Part shown: one piece after another, positions 33,061 to 45,300 of the stretch
Position numbering within the stretch: position 1 is the first letter of the stretch
Layout of the letters: the number at the start of each line of letters is the position of its first letter
NCBI RefSeq assembly: GCF_932526225.1
Contig: NC_064041.1
Coordinates: 4,765,546-4,829,545, forward strand
Direction: 5' to 3'
DNA: 64,000 nt
Origin: Nematostella vectensis
Taxonomy: Eukaryota > Cnidaria > Anthozoa > Actiniaria > Edwardsiidae
Program-made: the position numbers and the translations under genes
The notes under the pieces: generated by a model
Databases searched by the model: none
The model's input: the letters and a program-made list of their open reading frames with translations, nothing else
What the model was told of the DNA's origin: nothing

Positions 33061-36000
33061 ATGTCACACGTGTTTACAGACTCGATGGACCCACTTTTGC
33101 ACCTATCTGCAACAAAACTCGCAAAGAAAATACGTGAGTTGGAAGTCAGCTCGGAAGAGGTGATTGAGATCTACATAAAACGGATACGGGAAATCAACAC
33201 TAAAATAAACGCGGTAGTCGACGACTGCTTTAGAGAAGCGATCGATGAAGCAAGAGATGTAGATGAACTTTTAAAGAATATGGGAAAGGATGAAAGAGAA
33301 AAAATGGGAAAGAGAAAGCCTTTACTGGGAGTGCCCTTTACTGCCAAGGAGTCTTTCTCTGCCAAAGGGATGCCAAACTGCAGTGGTCTGATGGCGCGGA
33401 AGGATTTCCGTGCTGCAGAGGATGCACCAGTTGTCGAGCGACTTCGCCTAGCGGGCGCTATCCTGATTGCTGTTACTAACTGCAGCGAGCTGTGTATGTG
33501 GTGGGAATCGGCAAACAGGGTGTATGGTCGCACATGCAATCCGTTCGATACTGCAAGGATTGCAGGAGGGAGTTCTGGAGGAGAGGGTGCGGTCCTTGGT
33601 GGGGCGGGGTCTGTGATTGGGATAGGTGCAGGTAGGCTCATTTATTCCTTAGTTTTTGGCCAATAAAAGTTGATTCAGTGATTAATGAAAAAGCACTTTT
33701 TGAGATTTCGAAATTCTAGTGAAATTTAGATGCTGGGTCATGGTTGAATTTTGAAGCAGTTTTCTAGCAGTACTTGTGTTTTCCCTCATAATCCTTTTGA
33801 TACAGTGACCCATCCGAGGTTGTCGAGTCCTCGTCGATTGACTCCTTTAAATCAAGTGCACTGCCAGTCTTAAGATCCTTACGGATCCCTGGCCACCTTC
33901 GCCGCCTATAATACCTTGGCGTCCCCTAGAAATAAGCGCAAGCTTTAATAGGGTCTAACATTTAAGCATTTAAGCACCCATCTGGGAACAAGTTAAAGTT
34001 TTCTTATTTAACTCATAGTGAGCTTTTTTGGTAAGGTACCATATTTATATGCAGGAGCTGACTAAATCATGAAATCAACTTTGATATTCCTTACAATATA
34101 GTTCAAGGCATGGCGTAGAAGGAAGCATTGCCGAACTGTGGTTTACTAGCATTCAGTGATTTTTAATATCTTTTATATATTTCCCTATAGAATCAATCAA
34201 TCACTCAGGACCAATTCATTGTTATTTGGCAATTTTTTTTTACTGGAAAAGGTGAAATTCTCTTCAAGAAAGAGTGATTTTTATCATGCCTTATTAGTAT
34301 ATGACTTTAAGGCATGAAAAAACTGCTTTAAGCTTCATTTGAATTTTTAGAATTCTTTCCCATTTGTTTACTTACCCAAAACTCCAAAATGAAAAAAAAT
34401 CGTACCATTCAAATACAAAACTGTATTTTGGCAGATTTCGAAAGGGTTGTGATGGCTCTCTGTACAGGGATGGGGATCACACAACGTTACTTTTTGAAAT
34501 CACAAATAAAGCTATTTCCAATCAGCTTATTCAAGCAAGTTCCTGAGATTAATTTTCTTTATCTTGCAAATATCCCATAGTTAAGTGAAAAAAAAAATCG
34601 AGTAACTTCTGGAATTCTAAGAATTGTGAAAATCATAATAACTAGTAGAGTAACTTCTGGAATTCTAAGAATTGTGAAAATCATAATAACTAGTGGAGTA
34701 ACTTCTGGAATTCTAAGAATTGTGAAAATCATAATAACTAGTGGAGTAACTTCTGGAATTCTAAGAATTGTGAAAATCATAATAACTAGTGGAGTAACTT
34801 CTGGAATTCTAAGAATTGTGAAAATCATAATAACTGGTAGAGTAACTTCTGGAATTCTAAGAATTGTGAAAATCATAATAACTAGTGGAGTAACTTTTGG
34901 AATTCTAAGAATTGTGAACATTATTGATTGCCGCTATCCCACAGATATCGGTGGAAGCATCAGGATGCCATCATTTTTCAACGGTGTGTTTGGCCACAAG
35001 CCTAGCCCTGACGTGGTACCCAATGCTGGCCAGTTTCCCAATGCTGAGGGGCAGGAAGTGCATTTCCTGTGTACTGGGCCCATGTGCCGCTATGCAGAGG
35101 ACCTGCTACCACTGTTGCAGGTGAGAGAGGGAGGGTAGAGGAGGGAGGGGAGGGGAGGGGGAGGAGGGAGGGGTCACTTTTTCCTGTGTACTGGGTCCAT
35201 GTGCTGCTATGCAGAGGACCTGCTACCACTGTTGCAGGTAAGAGAGGGAGGGTAGAGGAGGGAGGGGAGGGGAGGGGAGTGGGAGGAGGGAGGGGTCACT
35301 TTTTCCTGTGTACTGGGCCCATGTGCTGCTATGCAGAGGACCTGCTACCACTGTTGCAGGTGAGAGAGGGAGGGGAGGGGAGGGAGGGGAGGGGGAGGAG
35401 GGAGGGGTCACTTTTTCCTGTGTACTGGGCCCATGTGCTGCTATGCAGAGGACCTGCTACCACTGTTGCAGGTAAGAGAGGGAGGGTAGAGGAGGGAGGG
35501 GGGGAGGGGGAGGAGGGAGGGATCACTTTTTCCTGTGTACTGGGCCCATGTGCCGCTATGCAGAGGACCTGCTACCACTGTTGCAGGTAAGAGAGGGAGG
35601 GTAGAGGAGGGAGGGGAGGGGAGGGGGAGGAGGGAGGGGTCACTTTTTCCTGTGTACTGGGCCCATGTGCCGCTATGCAGAGGACCTGCTACCACTGTTG
35701 CAGGTGAGAGAGGGAGGGTAGAGGAGGGAGGGGAGGGGAGGGGGAGGAGGGAGGGGTCACTTTTTCCTGTGTACTGGGCCCATGTGCCGCTATGCAGAGG
35801 ACCTGCTACCACTGTTGCAGGTAAGAGAGGGAGGGTAGAGGAGGGAGGGGAGGGGAGGGGGAGGAGGGAGGGGTCACTTTTTCCTGTGTACTGGGCCCAT
35901 GTGCTGCTATGCAGAGGACCTGCTACCACTGTTGCAGGTGAGAGAGGGAGGGTAGAGGAGGGAGGGGAGGGGAGGAGGAGGAGGGAGGGATCACTTTTTC

Positions 36001-37683
36001 CTGTGTACTGGGCCCATGTGCTGCTATGCAGAGGACCTGCTACCACTGTTGCAGGTAAGAGAGGGAGGGTAGAGGAGGGAGGGGAGGGGAGGGGGAGGAG
36101 GGAGGGGTCACTTTTTCCTGTGTACTGGGCCCATGTGCAGACATGCTGAGGACCTGCTATCATCATTTTGGCAAAAATACACAAGCGAAACTCAAAACAA
36201 TTTCCTTACAAATTAAGTGTATTCTTTTAGCGGGAACAAGTTGTGTTTCCATAAATTGTTCACCCTACCATCGTCTATCTTTCGTGAGTTTAGAATTACC
36301 GGCCTTTAACCGATTGGAAACATAGACTTCGCATGTGTTTTTCGTTAATCGCGCATCATCTGTGCCATAATAACACAGAGCTTTGATAACCCTGTGTCAG
36401 TCATGAGAAAGTACAGTGTACAGAAAAAAGAGCTCATTTACAACCAAAGTCGGAAACAATAACTCTTAACTTTGCCGAGATTTCGGATGGTGCAAACTGC
36501 TATAAAAACTATAGCCGAATTTTCAGTGAAGAATAACCAAAATTTCGGATTAGAACAAAAGACAAATTTTTGACGAAATTCGTCAGATTTTGGTTGCATT
36601 ACTTTCTGTCAGTACTGTAAGGGAGAGAAGAAGAGGGTTGAGGGGTCACTATTTTTCATGTGTACTGGGCCCATGTGCTGCTATGCTGAGGACCTGCTAT
36701 CACTGTTGCAGGTGAGGCAGGGATAGGGAGGGGGGAGAAGGGAGGGGTCACTATTTCATGTGTACACGGCCCATAGCCTTCTTTAAAAATTTTGGGATTA
36801 GATTAATTTGCAATGACATTAACCTCTTTCTGACCAATTTGTAAGCACTGAATAGGTTGCTTTTTGCCTCCCAAAAAGTCATGTGATGTCCTAATTGCCT
36901 ATAACACCATCCTTGTGTCGTGGTTTCTTTTTTCAGATCATGGCGGGTGAAAATGGTGTTAAACTCAAGCTTGACGAAGAAGTTGATGTGTCTAAACTCA
37001 AGTTTTACAGTATTGAAGATGGTGTTGGCAATTTCCTAGTGTCCAAACTGGATTCCGAGCTGCGGGAAGCTCAACGCAATGTCTGCAGTAAACTAGAAGA
37101 AAAACTTGGGGTTAAAGTGGAGGTCATAATGATGGGGAAGTTTCAGTATTCCCTGCAGATCTGGGCCCGTATGATGGCGACTTCTGGAGGAAAGCCCTTC
37201 TGTCACTATATGGGGAATGAGGTTGAACAAGTTAACCCTTTTTGGGAGTTTCTGAAGGCCATATTTGGCCTGTCCTCCCACACCTTACCTGCTATAGGAC
37301 TTGGTATGCTAGAGAAGTTTGAGTCCCTAGTCCCTCAGGGCACCACTCAGGCATACCTCCAAATGGCCCAAGAGCTGCGTCAGGAGCTGCAAAGAATTCT
37401 GGGTGAAAATGGTGTATTAATCTTCCCATCTCATCCTACTCTAGCATTGCGTCACAATATGCCAATGTTTTACCCATTTAATTTTGCTTATACTGGTATT
37501 TTTAATGTTCTTTATATGCCCTCAACCCAGTGCCCTGCTGGATTAAGTAAGTCAGGGTTGCCCATGGGTGTCCAGGTTGTCGCGGCAAATGGGCAGGATC
37601 ACCTTACACTTGCGGTTGCTATGGTGATTGAGGAACTTGTTGGGGGTTGGGATAGACTCTGTGCCAGCAAACAAAAAATATGA
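33061..37683 (+). CDS. FAAH2-like amidase (amidase signature family)
   Basis: Serine amidase of the fatty-acid amide hydrolase 2 type, hydrolysing amide bonds of lipid amides. Three exons join in phase: 33061-33631, 34945-35120 and 36937-37683, giving 497 residues (human FAAH2 532). The Ser-cisSer-Lys triad is present: Lys96 in PFTAKESF, the serine pair 171-172 in GGSSGGEGA, and Ser195 in GADIGGSIRMP, reformed exactly across intron 1. The C-terminal exon holds HNMPMFYPFNFAYTGIFNV and GLPMGVQVVA, typical of FAAH2. No N-terminal membrane helix is seen, unlike human FAAH2, so an extra upstream exon is possible. Intron 1 holds a 48-bp array. Exon 2's 3' end and donor have been multiplied about ten times inside intron 2. 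Confidence 0.93.
34600..34921. repeat. 48-bp tandem array in FAAH2-like intron 1
   Basis: About seven near-identical 48-bp units beginning AGTAACTTCTGGAATTCTAA and ending ATAACTAGTGG, ending about 25 bp before exon 2. 48 is a multiple of three so frames stay open on both strands by chance. The last unit has ACTTTTGG in place of ACTTCTGG. Confidence 0.95.
35063..36150 (+). repeat. About 117-bp tandem array of exon 2 end, donor and G-rich intron
   Basis: The word TTTCCTGTGTACTGGGCCCA (or GGGTCCA) recurs at 35063, 35180, 35302, 35414, 35529, 35646, 35763, 35880, 35997 and 36114; most steps are exactly 117 bp. Each unit repeats the last 58 bases of exon 2, ending CACTGTTGCAG|GTGAGA or |GTAAGA, then a GGGAGG-rich block. 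A TAG in most blocks closes the exon 2 frame, so only the first donor gives a full-length protein. A further degraded unit lies at 36650-36770. Confidence 0.95.
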
Positions 37684-39312
37684 TGCTGAAGAAAATACAA
37701 TATCAATCCTTTAGGGTCAAAAATAAAAAATAAAATTAATACAATAATATTAATGATAGCTTATTATTCCTGTAAGGATGTCTTTATTATTTCAGAAATT
37801 ATTTTGATATTATGAAATTATATATTAAATATATATTTATTTATGTCAGTAGGAATATCTTGACTCTCGGGTAAAATATGAGAAGTTGTGCAAAGTACTA
37901 TTTATTATACTGTCATCATTATTATTATTAATTTTGTAACATATTTTTATCACAAATGAGTACTTAATTACATGATGTAAATGATTATCAAGTGGGAAAA
38001 AATATAAATTAAAATTGGCATTCGGAAAATCCATAGAATTTTTTTTTAGGTCTCAACAACTTTTTTGGTTTACTTAACAAATAGATCTCATTTTTGCATG
38101 CGTCTGTACTCTAATAGATGCACAGATGACGTCACCGCATGTCACGAACAAAAAAGTATGCAACATTGTTGATGTCTTCTGTACATCTATTAGAGGACAG
38201 ACACACAAAACAATGAGATCTATTTGTGGTATACAACAATTTAAATGTTTTTCTTATTTATCAATCTAGTTTTTGGGGAGCGTTCTCGCATGCTGATGCC
38301 AAAGGTGTGTACTCTAATAGCACACGACCTTGACTTGACTAATAAGAGCGCACAATTTACGAGTGTCATTGTATAAAAAAACTAAATACATAAAAACTTA
38401 ATGCATAACCTGTAAAATAATTAACACCATCAAATATGTGTGGAATGTTTATTTTCTTCTGACAAAAGACACTGAAACTTGTCGAGATTATTTCCTGGTT
38501 GACTGTTTGAATATATTGCATGTGATTAGTCAGAAAAAATATTCTGTACATATTTCCCCTGTACTTAGCCTGCGTGCAACACTATTTCTGGCTGCATGCA
38601 GACTAACTGATGTACATTTAATCGGTTGTGCTGTAACATTCTCACATCTGGAACAGATGACACAAAATTCTGCTCAGACCATCTTGGTTTATTGATTATC
38701 ATAACAACATTTATTTTTATTTTTCCGTTTTATTTGTTCACATTTCATGCATATAAACCTAATATAAGTTTCTGAAACATCTTTGCTTGAACTGAAATAA
38801 TTAGCTTTAACTGATATAAATATAAAATAAAACAATTTTCATAAAACATTTTGTAAATATATACAATTTTATGCATGCTTTGGTTTAATTGTTTTATGTC
38901 CCAAAAATAGACATTTTAAACGATTCCTAACTTTGTGAAATTATGGTTAAACTTCTCACCCTAAGGACTTGTGAGAACTTCCTAGTAACTACTGCTTATC
39001 CAACCCCGAAACACTAAAAAACACAACACCTATAGTAGTAAAAAAAACATGCATCAAAACCTCAAAGGAATTTTTATACTTAAATGACTGAGCCAAAAAA
39101 TAAAATAGAATGAAAGGGAGGCAGAGCAAACCACTTATTTGAAGGCTGCCAAGGGTATATACTCCACCCCTCCCCAAATAAACAGTTCTCAAGATCTTCT
39201 GGGGTTGGTGGGTATGTTAATTTGTCTATGTTAAGTGTTAGCTCAACTGGATCATGCAATGTCTCAGTCTCAGTTCAACTGTGTCTTGTGATATTTCTAG
39301 GTTGATTCATAT
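37684..39312. other. Intergenic between convergent FAAH2-like and EOGT
   Basis: AT-rich sequence that must hold both 3' untranslated regions; AATAAA-type hexamers lie near 37723 and 37730. An imperfect inverted repeat at about 38083-38225 (AGATCTCATT / AATGAGATCT, TGTACTCTAATAGATG / CATCTATTAGAGGACA) may be a MITE. No exon is seen. Confidence 0.45.
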
Positions 39313-42300
39313 CTAGGTGTTTTGGATGTGTGACTTTAGGTTTTCACGAACTTTAGTAACAGCTAATGTTACAAGCCTCATAAACTCTTCCGCATCAAAT
39401 GCATAGTTCCTGAACTTTGGGTGTTCTGAATACTCAGGATGGAGTTCCTAAAAAATAAAAGATGACACAAGGAAACCAATAAGTACATTTCATGGTCTTT
39501 ATGTTTATTTTAAAAGGCCTAAGAAGCCTCCCCCATGATAAAATAAAGGGACAAGCACCTGGGGGGGGGGGGGGGGATTTTTATACTGCATCTTTATGCT
39601 AAGTTCTTTCTTCAAAGCAAGACCTTTTCAATTGGATAGCCAGAGGGAAAGTTTGTATCGGGGGGGGGGATGGGAGAGTGAGAAGTCATTTGTAGGGATA
39701 CTATATTGGGTGTCCACTACCCCCCCCCCCCCCCTGGTTGGTTCCACCTCAAATTAATTTTTTAACTTTTCCTGCTTACAATAGAATGGTATCAAAAGCT
39801 CATCAATGGAAATGAAAAATGCATTTTGTTTTCAGGAGTAGTCAAACCAACACATTGGAAAATGGTCAAAAGTCAGTTATATATCCAAAAACATGTCTGC
39901 TTTATATCGTCATAAAACATCTATCCCAGGCAAGAAAAGTTTGTAGACATTTGATGCAACCATTAGCACTCTGATTCAAGGTGCAACAATTTATAAGAAA
40001 TGTTTGTATCAAACAGTACCTCTGTTTTTTCTATAACTTTATTCTTGTCCTCCCATGTGATATAGCTAACCCCTCTGCATAACAAAAAAACAAGATGTGA
40101 CACATATTACAAAGTTATGCTGTTACCCATCCGGGGGTGGACAGTCATGCAAAAAAGTTAGGGTATAAATTATCAATTCTACGAACTGTCAACGGATTGC
40201 AATATTATTTTAGTGCTTAAAATTGCTTAAACCACATCCAATATGATATCTCTTTTTCCTGTCCACCACACCCAAAGTGCTATTGGCCAATTATCTCCAT
40301 CTATTTTCATCGGAGTCCCCCCTACCCAGGCTGTTAGGCCAATGAAACCAATAATTCTGGGTTCGCCTCATCCCATTTTTGGATCTGACCATGATTGGGA
40401 TGCCCTGTTAAAGAGATTGGAAACACATACCTCAGTCTTGCTAAATCTTTGTAGCAATTTGGGTCATCACAGTTATAGCTGATCCAACAAACAAATAGAT
40501 ATTAGTAACAAATCATTAAGGTGTAATCTTATGTAGTTCATAAAACACAGCACCAGAAAAGATACTCTACCCAATTAAAGAATTTTATCCTCACCCCAAG
40601 ACCTGAAATTTCTGTATTGGAAGTTAAAGAAATACCAAAAACATGGAAAACAGGGCTTGTGGATTTTAAGGTTTGTGGATTTTGGCTTCCATAAATTTCT
40701 TCTAAATATTTTAATCCTAAGGCAGGGCATAACAGACCTAAAATGCTTGGTGTGGAGACAAAATAGAAAACTGGGGGAGGAGACAGTCACATCCTTGAAC
40801 AACCAGGGAGCAGACACGCCCATGGTCATTTCCCCTTCAAATTAAGAAAAAAATGGGGAAACACAGTCCCCTATAGGTGGTACAGCAATGAAAAGTTTTT
40901 TTTATGTGCCATTCTAAGATGATGTCACAAAGGGGCATTTCTTTTGGATAAATCCACCAAGCATGCATATGTTGGACAGGCCCGTACCCAGGGGGGTGCA
41001 GGGGGTGGGAACACACCCCCCCCAAAATGGCAAAAGGTCCACTTTCGGTTCCCAATGGACATGCTATTTGTAGACAAAACTATAAAGCATAAGCTAGATC
41101 ACTCTGGTACGTAGCCAAATCCGAAATAAATGTCCCATGAAGATACTGCAAAGGCATAAAAAAAAACCCACATTGTTTTTTCTGGGGTGGTCAGATTTTT
41201 ATTAGTAAACTCACCACCCCTCCCCTTCACACCCCCCCCCCACACACACACACACACACACACACTTTTTTGGATTTCGCCAAGAAAAAACATGGGTACG
41301 GGCCTGTTGGACTTACAGTTCAAACAGCACCGCCCAATCTGGCAGAAAGAGCGCATGTGTCAAACCTGCACCATGCATGCCAAGAAACACATCTGTGTTA
41401 TGGGTAACCTGTGGTAAAAAAACACAAGGAAGTGTACTGGACAGCAAGAGTTCTGTGTACAGTGTACATGATTTTATGTTGGAAGAAAATAATTAGGTTG
41501 TCTTGCAGCTAAAGTTAGGTTGATATCATGACACAAGTTCATGTCCATGCATAGCTGCCAACCCAACTTGGACAGACATTGGTGGAATAAAGTAAATATG
41601 TGAAAAAACCTAAGAGAGCTAATACAAAGAATGTTATGGACATTCCCACAAAAATTAGGCTTGTGATGAGGTCCAAAATCTTGTGACACCCTTCTTGACA
41701 ACTATGCCCATGTTAAGTTGTTTTTTTATGTAACTGTGTAGATTTTTATATGAGTGCGCACTAGAGAGTGAACCAGGGCACTTAGACTTACCTTTATTTG
41801 GTCTAAAAAGGGCACATCCCTGTTAACAACAAAAAAGAGTAATACTAGTTAAATAATAAAAAATAATGCTTATATGGGGGCCTACTACAATTAGTTGGTC
41901 ATTAGGGTCACCACTGATGCTACTCCCCAAGAATACTTTGGCATCTTTAGTGAGATAACCAGGTAGACACCAATGCTACCTCCCCAGGAGAACTTTTAAA
42001 TCTTCAGTGAGATAACCTGGTGGTCACTAATGCTACTCACCAGGAAAACTTTGCAATCTTCAGTGAGATGGCTGGGTGGCTGCTCAGAGCTTCCACAAGC
42101 TGCAAACAAAGGGTGTTTTCATGTTAGTGTGTGGTGTGTTGGTGTTATAAAGAGGTGATGGAAACATTCAGACAGATGGACATGGATTTTATTCTATTTA
42201 ATGGATTTCTTTTGTTCTTTTTCAAACTATGGAACCAAGTGAATGCTTATTTAACACCGATCTTAAGAAAACGGTTTAAATTTGGAAACTTCCCAATCTC

Positions 42301-45300
42301 CTAGCTGTCATGTCATCCTTGCCAAAGCTTTCTAAATCAGGACAAAGTCTGCATACCTCATTCTCATTCAGTATATCTCGGTACTTTGTTCCTCGGGATA
42401 AAAGTGTCACACGTACAGGTGCATCAACATCCTGTCAAAGTACATCCTACATTACATATTGCAACAGCTCAAGCAAAGCTTGCATCCGTGAGAGCAAATG
42501 GCGCCAAGAACAGCGTAACAAGGTGATGGAGCAGGAGGGGGGAGGAGAGAAGATAAACGGTTGAGAAGACGGCTTCTCACTCCTTTCTCTTAGCTCTCCT
42601 CGTCCCCATCCCATCGCATCCCCAACCTTGTTTCACCTCCTTCTTATGCTTCGTTTTGTGACCTCAATGTCCTGCCTTCCAAAGGATGCAATGCTTGCTG
42701 CTGTTGGCGCTGGTGCTTTAGGCAACTATACAGAAGACTGAATGCTTTTACAGAATTTTTAGGAGACACAACATTTCCTTTTTCTTGAGTTTAACTGAGC
42801 ATAGTTGTACCAGCAATGCAGACCCAGTGTTGGCAGTGTTTGCAGACAACCTTACATAATATCAATTCCAATCATGAAAGGAAACCCAAGGAAATTTCAC
42901 AAAAATGATGAATAGACCTTGATTGCATGGGTCAACAGGAGTTTACATGGTCCTCCCAACCATTTGACTAGTACTTCTAACACTTGTTGTAGCAGGTTCT
43001 GATTTAGGCTATGATTTGGGTTTGACTACTCCTGATAACTAAACAATGCACTCCATAGATCATTTACAAGGACAGGTTTATGTTACCGATTCATTGCGCT
43101 CTTGCACAATCCCGAGTCGCTTCACAAGATGATTTGAAAAAGCCTTGAACAGACCACTCCCTGAGCATCCAGGAGTCTGCGGGACAATGCACACAAGGTG
43201 AATAGACTACTTCAGCAAAACGAGGCCACTGCAATAAGCAATAGAAACAAGGCCCACTGACATTGAGGTGGGCCACTGTGCCATTGATGTGGGGGTTTTC
43301 CCAGGGTAAAAAAACGTTTTCCATACAAACAATTTGGCCACTTCCAGGGGGTAGTGGTCCCAGGGTGGAACTTGCCTCATGCGGGCCTGGGTCATCAAGT
43401 ATGAGATCTATTTCCTGTCATTATACGCACCAGTGGAGTGTTGTAGAACAAACCAAAGACCATGCGAGGGAGCAATGAGAAAATGGCGTGCTTGAAGCAC
43501 ACCTATAAACAACAAGACACAGACATCAATAACGAGGGGATAAGCAAGTATTAATAAAGACAATGATCAAGTATGGGCTACAATAGGAGTCAAAATGATA
43601 TTTAAGAAAGCTAGTATAGGTATCAAATGGTCCAACCCTAATCTGCTGGTAGTTCCGGTACCAATTGTCTGGTCATGACACAACATATGGCTGAAGGTAC
43701 TCAGACAGTAGTCCTTGTATCAATTCAATTCTTACCCGTTTTCCAGCAAAGTCATGGCCAAGGTAGAGCAAAGGATGGCGAGTGAACACACGCCATGTGG
43801 GACTAAAATTACCCAGGCCCCCACGTTTGTACTGCAAATGAATATTGTTGGGTATGAGTAATCATGTGAATTCAAGGATTGACAAGACCCAAATCCTGCC
43901 CCTACCCCTCCCAAAAAAATCTTCTAGTAACTATAGCGCAAACCCAAATCTAAAAAGTATAAGCATTCATGTTGGTTTCCTGAGTTAGACTTACTGCCTC
44001 CCAGAGCACAATGTTGACATCAGTACTAAAGGATCCGTTCACATGCTGTGTGGCGTACAGGTTGAAGAAATCACAGAAATGATGGTACATGTTCACAACT
44101 AGAACAATAATAATAGGGGATGTATACTGGATATTAGAAGGAAGGGAATACATAACAATACAACAAAAGAATAAAGGAAGCTAATACAATGAGACCTGTA
44201 GTTATCTTTGGCAGGTCCAGGATCTCCAAAAAAGGGGGCCGAAGAAAGAAATTTCAAGAAAAATGGGCGGTATTGGTTTTTCTTCCGTGATTTCCTTACA
44301 TTTCTTTCTAGTTATTTTTAAGCCAAATATCTGCTTGGCCCACCCCTAGATCTGCCCCAAGGGAGCAATGAAAGCCAGATATAAATAGCAGATGCTCCAT
44401 CAACTTGTGGCCCTTGAGGACAATCAGAATATAAGGGACAGGAAGGGATGGAGTGATGGATAGGAAGGGGTTGGTTGGTGGATGTTGTGTGAGGTTGGAT
44501 TAGAAGAGAATGAAGGAAGAGGTAGGGGAAATAGATGAGGAGAGTGGGGGAGGGGTGGATGTTGTGGGTGGGGTGGATTAGAAGAGTGGAAGGGAGAGGG
44601 AAGCCTGGAGATGTGTATATAGGTGATGGTGAGAGTTGAGGGGAATGAGGGTATAGATAATGATTTGTTAGGGGTTGGGGGGAGGGGCAGTGGGAAAGGT
44701 AGGGTAGAGATGATAGGGAGTGTTAAGGCCTGGATAAACACGCAAACATGTTTGTCAAACATTGAAATCAAACACTCGTGCCAGCATGTTTGGCAAAGTG
44801 GCTAAACACAAAAACATTTTCATAGAACATGAGCGCATGCACTTTTTCCGTTATGATTACCTGAAAGATCAAAGTGGCGCCATGGGAATTTCGAGCGGTG
44901 ATCACTCGTAATTCAAAAATCACGAAGCATGCGCAATGTTTTGTTTGATGAGTGGCTAAACGATAAAACATTTGCGTTGGACGCAAATGTTTGATGAAAA
45001 TGTTTTGAACTTGTTCAAACATCTGTACGTGTTGTGGAAGCCAATTGAGTGCCATGTTTTGGGTGGCTAAGCGTACAAACATTTGCGTCAAACGCAATGT
45101 TTGACAAACATGTTTGCATGTTTAGCCAGGCATTTAGAAGGCAAGGAGGGGGGAAGTGGGGAGAAGATAACGAGATATCAGTACTGACCAGCATCAAGCT
45201 TCATGAAGAACGTTGGTCTTTCAATGATGACATCACAATGACCCTCAGATAAGGGGTCATACGGAATGCTTTGGTATTTCTCTATCTCTGCAACCCTACA

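Noticed and set aside
34559-35138. Repetitive frames of the type ILRIVKIIITSGVTSG through the 48-bp array
   Set aside because: Intronic tandem repeat with a unit divisible by three; the last part merges by chance with exon 2 of the amidase.
35441-36184. 247-codon minus-strand and 204-codon plus-strand frames through the 117-bp array
   Set aside because: Proline/leucine- and glycine/arginine-rich readings of the tandem repeat; 117 is a multiple of three and no family feature or splice context supports them.
44424-44771. 115-codon minus-strand proline/serine-rich frame
   Set aside because: Reads GGGATGG-type low-complexity sequence in EOGT intron 6; removed by splicing in the phase-consistent gene model.
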